Assembly (NCBI GenBank): GCA_040255345.1
Contig: JBDZUV010000114.1
Span: forward strand, 1-9,990
DNA from: JAFDWI01 sp040255345
GTDB taxonomy: Bacteria > Actinomycetota > Acidimicrobiia > Acidimicrobiales > Iamiaceae
Direction: 5' to 3'
DNA: 9,990 nt
Positions 5,782-9,990 of this stretch are shown here, piece by piece; position 1 is the first letter of the stretch, and every line of letters starts with the position of its first letter. The notes beneath the pieces were generated by a model. It saw only the letters and a list, made by a program, of their open reading frames with translations. It searched no databases and was not told where the DNA came from. Position numbers and translations under genes: made by a program.

Positions 5782-7145
5782 ACAGCGACGTTTCGGTGAT
5801 CGTCGTCGGCGCCGGGCTCGCCGGGCTCGCCGCGGCCCGTCAGCTCGTCGCGGCCGGCGTCGAGACCACCGTGCTCGAAGCCCGCGACCGGGTCGGCGGC
5901 CGTACCGAGGTGACCACCATCGCCGACGGGTTCTCCGTGGACCTGGGCGGGCAGTGGATCGGCCCGGGCCAGACCCGAATCGCGGCGTTGGTCGCCGAGT
6001 TGGGCCTGGACACGTTCGACACCTTCAACGAGGGGTCGCTGCTCGTTCAGCTGGGGGGACGCCGCACCCGCATGGGATCCACGCGCGGCGCGACGCCCAA
6101 GCTCAGCGCGTTCACCCTCGCCGACCTCGCCCAGGGCCTCAAACGCTTCACCCGGCTGGCGAACCGCACACCGCTCGACGCGCCGTGGCGAGCCGACCAT
6201 GCGGCCCGTCTCGACGGCCAGACCTTCGAGACGTGGATCCGGCGCAACCTGCGTACCAGTGGGGGCCGCAGCTACTTCCGTATCGCGTGTGAAGCGGTCT
6301 TCGCCGCGGACGCGACCGATCTGTCGACGTTGCACGCGCTGTTCTACGCGCACTCCGGCGCCGACCTGGAGACACTCCTCTCGGTGGACCGTGGCGCGCA
6401 ACAGACTCGCATCGTCACCGGGGCCGGCAGTATCGCCGCGGCCATGGCCGACCAGCTCCCCGGGCGGGTCCTTCTCGGCGAGCCGGTGCGACGGATCGAA
6501 CACGACGACGACGGTGTGACCGTCCGAACCCGTTCGGGAGCGTCGCACCGCGCGTCGGCGGTGATCGTCACCCTTCCGCCGACGCTCGCCGGGCGCCTCG
6601 AGTACGAGCCTGCGTTGCCGGGTTGGCGGGACCAGCTCACCCAGAAGCTCCCGGCCGGCTCGGTCATCAAGATCCACGCGGTGTACGACCGTCCGTTCTG
6701 GCGCGATGTGGGTCTGAACGGGCAGGCGGCGTCCGACGAAGGCCCGATCAAGGTGACCTTCGACAACTCACCCCCCGATGCGCACGTCGGGATCCTCATG
6801 GGCTTCATGGAAGGCGGCGACGGTCGTCGGATGTCGCGCCAGACCACCGAACAGCGGCGGGCGGCAGCGCTGGCGTGTTTCGCCCGTTACTTCGGACCGG
6901 AGGCCACCAAGCCGATCGAAGTGCTCGAACGCGACTGGACGGCCGAGGAGTTCTCGCGCGGCTGCTACGGCGCCCATTTCGCTCCGGGGGTGTGGACCGC
7001 GTTCGGCGATCGGTTGCGCACACCCGTGGGGCGCATCCACTGGGCCGGCACCGAGTACGCCACCGTGTGGAACGGGTACATGGAAGGCGCGTTGCGCTCG
7101 GGCGAGGACGGCGCCGGCGACGTGCTGGCCGGCCTCGACACGTGA
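5778..7145 (+). CDS. flavin monoamine oxidase, MAO-B-like
   Basis: This 455-residue FAD enzyme is expected to oxidise an amine to an aldehyde (via imine), releasing ammonia and H2O2. The N-terminal dinucleotide fold is VIVVGAGLAGLAAA (GxGxxG at 11-16), with ribose-binding Glu34 and the VGGR motif at 39-42. VDLGGQWIGPGQTRI follows at 54-68. Lys298 in GSVIKIHAVYDRPFW corresponds to the MAO lysine that bonds the flavin N5 via water. The C-terminal part, FSRGCYGAHFAPG then HWAGTEYATVWNGYMEGA, closely follows the human MAO pattern. Cys396 is placed as the cysteine that carries covalent 8-alpha-S-cysteinyl FAD, and Tyr397 and Tyr434 as the aromatic cage. There is no C-terminal membrane helix, so it is a soluble form. 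The start overlaps the C69 stop (ATGA). A perfect palindrome, GGTCGCGACC (7149-7158), lies four bases after the stop codon. Substrate is unknown; mono- or diamines are equally possible. Confidence 0.9.
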   Translation: MNSDVSVIVVGAGLAGLAAARQLVAAGVETTVLEARDRVGGRTEVTTIADGFSVDLGGQWIGPGQTRIAALVAELGLDTFDTFNEGSLLVQLGGRRTRMGSTRGATPKLSAFTLADLAQGLKRFTRLANRTPLDAPWRADHAARLDGQTFETWIRRNLRTSGGRSYFRIACEAVFAADATDLSTLHALFYAHSGADLETLLSVDRGAQQTRIVTGAGSIAAAMADQLPGRVLLGEPVRRIEHDDDGVTVRTRSGASHRASAVIVTLPPTLAGRLEYEPALPGWRDQLTQKLPAGSVIKIHAVYDRPFWRDVGLNGQAASDEGPIKVTFDNSPPDAHVGILMGFMEGGDGRRMSRQTTEQRRAAALACFARYFGPEATKPIEVLERDWTAEEFSRGCYGAHFAPGVWTAFGDRLRTPVGRIHWAGTEYATVWNGYMEGALRSGEDGAGDVLAGLDT

Positions 7146-7148
7146 CCC

Positions 7149-7158
7149 GGTCGCGACC
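7149..7158. repeat. 10-bp palindrome after the amine oxidase stop
   Basis: GGTCGCGACC is a perfect palindrome that begins three bases after the TGA. It could form a short cruciform or be a protein site in the 76-bp gap before the OYE-family gene. As an RNA hairpin it would have almost no loop, and it has no T-tract, so it is a poor terminator. Confidence 0.25.
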
Positions 7159-7221
7159 CGCTCCGGGCGGCCTCGACCGCGTGACGGGCACGCCCCGCCG
7201 GAATTGGGCGATCATGGTGTC

Positions 7222-8445
7222 ATGAAGACCCCAGATGCCTTCGCACCCGTCGAACTCGGCCCCGTCACGCTGCGCAATCGCATCATCAAGGCCGCGACGT
7301 TCGAGGGCCGGACCCCGGATCACGTCGTCACCGATTCGCTGATCGACTTCCACACCGAGGTCGCCGCCGGTGGTGTGGGGATGACCACGGTCGCCTACCT
7401 CGCGGTGTCGCGCGAAGGTTGCGGCACGCCGAACGAGATCGCGTTGAGCGCCAAGGCGGTCCCGGGTCTGACGAGACTCACCGAAGCGATCCACGCCGAA
7501 GGCGCCAAGGCCTCCGCCCAGCTCGGCCACGCCGGCGCCGTCGCCGCGGCGACCGGGTTGCGGGGACGATCCCCCTCGCGGTCGTTCTCGCCCTTGGCGA
7601 TGCGCTTCACCAAACCTCTCGAAGAACACGAGATCGCCGGGGTGATCGACGATTTCGCCGAAGCTGCGCGCCTGGTCGCCGACGCCGGGTTCGATGCGAT
7701 CGAGTTGCACTTCGGTCACGGCTATCTGCCCAGCGAATTCCTGTCGCCCAGGCTCAATCATCGACGCGACCGGTGGGGCGGCTCGTTGCAGAACCGGGCT
7801 CGGCTGGCGCGCGGCATCGCCGAAGCGGTGCGCAGCCGGGTCGACGGCGAACTCGCGGTCCTCGCCAAGCTCAACATGGACGACGGGGTGCCCGGAGGAT
7901 TCTGGGTCGACGAGTCGATCCGGGTCGCGCAGCTCCTGGACGCCGACGGCACCCTCGACGCGCTCGAGCTGACCGGTGGATCGTCGCTGCAGAATCCGAT
8001 GTACCTGTTCCACGGCGACGCCCCGATCCGCGAGCTCGGCGCGACCTTCCCCAAGGCGCTGCGGCCCGGGTTCCGCCTCGCCGCGGGCCGGTTCATGAAG
8101 ACCTACCCCTACCACGAGGCCTACTTCCTGCCGCTGGCCCGCCAGTTCGTCGATGCGGTGGACCTGCCCATCGTGCTGCTCGGCGGGATCAACAACCGCT
8201 CGACCATCGAACAGGCGATGCGCGGGGGGTTCGGCTTCGTCGCGATGGCGAGGGCGCTGCTGCGCGAACCCGACCTGGTCAACCGCATGATCGCCGAAGA
8301 GGCAACCGAGGGTCTGTGCATCCACTGCAACAAGTGCATGGCGACGATCTACGACGGCACCCGTTGCGTGCTCGTCGACGACACACCCCCGATGATCCAG
8401 CGGATCACGACTTCGAGCGAGATCGATTCGCCTCCGTCGCTCTGA
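7222..8445 (+). CDS. Old Yellow Enzyme-family NADH:flavin oxidoreductase with C-terminal Cys cluster
   Basis: The 407-residue protein is a full-length FMN-binding TIM barrel. The family start is LGPVTLRNRIIKAATFEG (12-29). The active-site block HFGHGYLPSEFLSPRLNHR is at 163-181, with substrate-binding His163/His166 and Tyr168, followed by DRWGGSLQNRARL. The phosphate-binding end is LLGGINNRS then GFGFVAMARALLREPDL (337-352 region). Such enzymes use NAD(P)H and FMN to reduce activated C=C bonds or related substrates. At 366-382 the sequence CIHCNKCM...C gives C-x2-C-x2-C-x9-C. This recalls the 4Fe-4S motif of the 2,4-dienoyl-CoA reductase/trimethylamine dehydrogenase branch, but the spacing differs and the second flavin domain of those enzymes is absent. 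The ATG at 7222 was chosen because it directly precedes the conserved N-terminus; upstream in-frame sequence is a shadow of the amine oxidase gene. No clear Shine-Dalgarno or promoter is seen. Co-transcription with the amine oxidase is plausible. Confidence 0.88.
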   Translation: MKTPDAFAPVELGPVTLRNRIIKAATFEGRTPDHVVTDSLIDFHTEVAAGGVGMTTVAYLAVSREGCGTPNEIALSAKAVPGLTRLTEAIHAEGAKASAQLGHAGAVAAATGLRGRSPSRSFSPLAMRFTKPLEEHEIAGVIDDFAEAARLVADAGFDAIELHFGHGYLPSEFLSPRLNHRRDRWGGSLQNRARLARGIAEAVRSRVDGELAVLAKLNMDDGVPGGFWVDESIRVAQLLDADGTLDALELTGGSSLQNPMYLFHGDAPIRELGATFPKALRPGFRLAAGRFMKTYPYHEAYFLPLARQFVDAVDLPIVLLGGINNRSTIEQAMRGGFGFVAMARALLREPDLVNRMIAEEATEGLCIHCNKCMATIYDGTRCVLVDDTPPMIQRITTSSEIDSPPSL

Positions 8446-8514
8446 AACGAGCGATAAAGTTCGAGGGCGATCGGGTCGACAACTCGAGTGAGTGCCGACA
8501 GATCCGGCACGCGG

Positions 8515-8520
8515 AGGAGG
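8515..8520 (+). promoter_or_regulatory. strong ribosome-binding site that sets the diguanylate cyclase start
   Basis: AGGAGG lies nine bases before GTG at 8530. This near-perfect anti-16S match selects that GTG over an earlier in-frame GTG at 8488, which has no such site and would add only 14 charged residues unlike any domain. It is the strongest Shine-Dalgarno sequence in the window, in contrast to the leaderless-looking starts elsewhere. Confidence 0.75.
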
Positions 8521-8529
8521 GAGTGGACG

Positions 8530-9894
8530 GTGAGCGGCGACGACGACACGGTTGCGTCTTCGGTCGGTTCGCCCGACTTCTACAAGGCGATCGTGGAGTC
8601 TGCCGCCAATCCGTACGTCGTGATCGACGCCGATCTCGTACTGCGCTACGCGAGTCCGTCGATCGAGTTGCTCCTGGGCTGGACCCCCGACGACTGGATC
8701 GGCCAGAACGTCGCCGCGCTCCTCAGCCCTGACAGTCTGCAGCTCGTCATCGCCGGCCTCGAAGAGATCGGCTTCGCGTCGCGGGATCCCCAATGGGTCG
8801 GCGCGCCACTCAGATTGTTCCTCACCACGTCGGACGGTGATTCGATTCCGGTCGACGTGTACTCCCGTGAAACCGAGCGGACGGGCGTGCAGGGAACGGT
8901 CGTGCAGCTCGTCCGGGCGGGCGCCTCCCAGACCATGGCCGATGCGGTCGACTCGATTCTGGAGGGCCGCGACCTGGACCACGCGCTGTCGCTGCTCACC
9001 TCGCTGGTCGAGCACGACATCAGCGGCACTGCGGCGATCCTCGCGAGCGGCTGGGACGGAACCCGTTTCGCCCAGGTCGCGGGCCGCGACCGGCTGCTGT
9101 TTCTCAGGGTGCTCGATCCGGTCGACCGCGACGCCGTCGCGACGATGCTCGCGAGCGGGCTTCGCGTGGCCGACCTGTTCGAAGATCTCGGCGCCGACAC
9201 GCGCGCGGGTGCGGTGCGCCGGGGCTTCCAGGCCTGCTGGTGCGCACCGGTTCCCGGCGAACCAGGTCACGATCCCACCGCGGCGCTGTTCATCTGGCGC
9301 GAGGGGCCGGGGCCGCCGGGAGTGATCTTCCGCGATGCCATCCTGCGGGCGGTGAGCCTGGCGCGGTTGGCGCTGCGATGGATGGGACAACAGCAGGTTC
9401 TCACCTGGAGTGCGTCACATGACCAGCTCACCGGTCTGACGAACCGCGCGGAGTTCCAGAATCGCCTCGACGCGAGCGCCGGCGGGTCGCGGGCGGTGTT
9501 GTTCTGTGACCTCGACGATTTCAAACCCGTGAACGAGAACCTCGGCCATCGGGCCGGCGACCGGCTCCTCGCTGCGGTGGCCGCACGAATGCGTCGGGTG
9601 TGCACCGAGTGTGTCATCGCCCGCGTCGGCGGCGACGAGTTCGCGATCCTGCTGCACCCGTCGCCGTCACTCGAAGCGGCACTCGAAGTCGCCGCGAACG
9701 TCCAGCAGATGCTGTCCGATCCGATCTCGATCGACGACGCCCAGGCGCAGGTCGGGGTGACCATCGGGGTCGCCTTCGACCCGACCGGACGAACCGGCTC
9801 GGACCGTCTCATGGACCACGCGGACCGGCTGCTCCGACAGGGCAAGGCACAGGGGAAGAACCTGGTGCGGTCGACCACGCTGCCCGGTGGGTGA
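8530..9894 (+). CDS. PAS-GAF-GGDEF diguanylate cyclase without an RxxD I-site
   Basis: The 454-residue cytosolic protein should make cyclic di-GMP from two GTP in response to a ligand or redox cue. A PAS domain spans about 15-130 (FYKAIVESAANPYVVIDAD, then YASPSIELLLGW). A GAF-like domain follows at about 137-288, with a CWCAPVPGEPG segment. The GGDEF domain covers about 295-447. Its landmarks are SHDQLTGLTNRAEFQNRL, the metal-site CDLDDFKPVNENLGHRAGD (Asp327), and the intact signature RVGGDEF with GGDEF at 367-371. It ends DRLLRQGKAQGKN, typical of the last helix. The usual inhibitory I-site RxxD, five residues before GGDEF, reads C358-T-E-C361, so product feedback inhibition by that site is unlikely. 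There is no EAL domain and no transmembrane helix. The gene begins 84 bp after the OYE-family stop. Whether it belongs to the same transcript is uncertain. The family is certain; the signal sensed is not. Confidence 0.92.
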   Translation: MSGDDDTVASSVGSPDFYKAIVESAANPYVVIDADLVLRYASPSIELLLGWTPDDWIGQNVAALLSPDSLQLVIAGLEEIGFASRDPQWVGAPLRLFLTTSDGDSIPVDVYSRETERTGVQGTVVQLVRAGASQTMADAVDSILEGRDLDHALSLLTSLVEHDISGTAAILASGWDGTRFAQVAGRDRLLFLRVLDPVDRDAVATMLASGLRVADLFEDLGADTRAGAVRRGFQACWCAPVPGEPGHDPTAALFIWREGPGPPGVIFRDAILRAVSLARLALRWMGQQQVLTWSASHDQLTGLTNRAEFQNRLDASAGGSRAVLFCDLDDFKPVNENLGHRAGDRLLAAVAARMRRVCTECVIARVGGDEFAILLHPSPSLEAALEVAANVQQMLSDPISIDDAQAQVGVTIGVAFDPTGRTGSDRLMDHADRLLRQGKAQGKNLVRSTTLPGG

Positions 9895-9905
9895 CCCGCA
9901 GGCCA

Positions 9906-9928
9906 CCGACCGGACGCCCTCGGGTCGG
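9906..9928. terminator. possible weak bidirectional terminator between convergent genes
   Basis: CCGACC (9906-9911) and GGTCGG (9923-9928) form a 6-bp stem with an 11-base loop between the stop of the diguanylate cyclase and the stop of the convergent minus-strand gene. There is no T-tract on either strand, so termination would rely on structure alone. Position supports the call more than sequence does. Confidence 0.35.
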
Positions 9929-9930
9929 GT

Positions 9931-9990
9931 TCACTGGTACACGACTTCGGCTTCGATGGCGCCGGTGCCGGTCTCGACCAGCACCATGCG
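9931..9990 (-). CDS. C-terminal end of a convergent gene, product unknown (partial)
   Basis: The minus strand gives an open frame entering from the right edge and ending RMVLVETGTGAIEAEVVYQ followed by TGA (9931-9933). Only 19 codons are in the window, too few to name a family. Alternating hydrophobic residues suggest a terminal beta strand. It is reported as coding because it is convergent with the diguanylate cyclase, ends just after a potential stem, and uses codons with G/C third positions throughout. The ATG at the second codon could in principle be an 18-residue gene start, but a continuation beyond the edge is more likely. Confidence 0.45.
   Translation of the reverse strand, partial: RMVLVETGTGAIEAEVVYQ

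Noticed and set aside
4965..6677. A 570-codon minus-strand open frame across the C69 and amine oxidase genes
   Set aside because: It spans two genes with clear motifs on the other strand and shows only compositional bias itself.
7214..7225. A three-codon upstream reading frame (ATG GTG TCA TGA) overlapping the OYE start
   Set aside because: Such tiny frames arise often by chance, there is no ribosome site for it, and nothing else suggests translational control here.
8452..8460. GCGATAAAG as a WhiG/SigD-type (GCCGATAA) promoter for the diguanylate cyclase
   Set aside because: One -10 base differs and there is no TAAA-like -35 about 15 bases upstream. It is a single weak hexamer only.
8488..8529. 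Earlier GTG start of the diguanylate cyclase
   Set aside because: It has no ribosome site, whereas the GTG at 8530 has AGGAGG nine bases upstream. The extra residues match no domain.
6805..9390. An 861-codon open frame on the minus strand, opposite the amine oxidase, OYE and diguanylate cyclase genes
   Set aside because: It is antisense to three well-supported genes. Its product is Arg/Asp/Gly-rich with no domain pattern, as expected from complementary frames of high-GC codons.

Overview
This window is GC-rich, gene-dense bacterial DNA, most likely actinobacterial. The clues are heavy G/C use at third codon positions, a polytopic GT-C-like membrane protein of a type common in Actinomycetota, GTG starts, and promoter-to-start spacings that suggest leaderless transcripts. 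A marine or soil Acidimicrobiia-like relative is possible, but the sequence alone does not settle it. A run of ten N inside one gene shows that this is a scaffolded draft or metagenome assembly.

The left third (1-3129) reads on the minus strand. It holds a tRNA-Arg(ACG), a DJ-1/PfpI-family protein close to isonitrile hydratases, and a large multi-spanning membrane protein with a soluble C-terminal domain that resembles actinobacterial GT-C glycosyltransferases. A 418-bp divergent intergenic region (3130-3547) separates it from the rest. That region carries a near-consensus promoter placed for a leaderless transcript, and a 10-bp palindrome just upstream of it.

The right two thirds (3548-9894) reads on the plus strand as five co-directional genes. 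They are a type 1 haloalkane dehalogenase interrupted by the assembly gap, a secernin/C69-family Ntn peptidase, an MAO-B-like flavin amine oxidase, an Old Yellow Enzyme-family flavin oxidoreductase with a C-terminal cysteine cluster, and a PAS-GAF-GGDEF diguanylate cyclase. The peptidase and amine oxidase share an ATGA stop/start overlap and are almost certainly co-translated. The others are spaced by 55-84 bp and could be one transcript or several. The last 60 bases hold the C-terminal end of a convergent minus-strand gene.

Functionally, the plus-strand genes look like small-molecule catabolism and redox (dehalogenation, peptide or amide hydrolysis, amine oxidation, enone or ether-type flavin chemistry) followed by a c-di-GMP signalling gene. 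No mobile element, CRISPR array, phage gene or clearly new defence system is visible. The most useful leads are the promoter and operator architecture of the dehalogenase, the length of the missing piece in that gene, the peptidase/amine oxidase pair, and cysteines in unexpected places in the OYE protein and the diguanylate cyclase.
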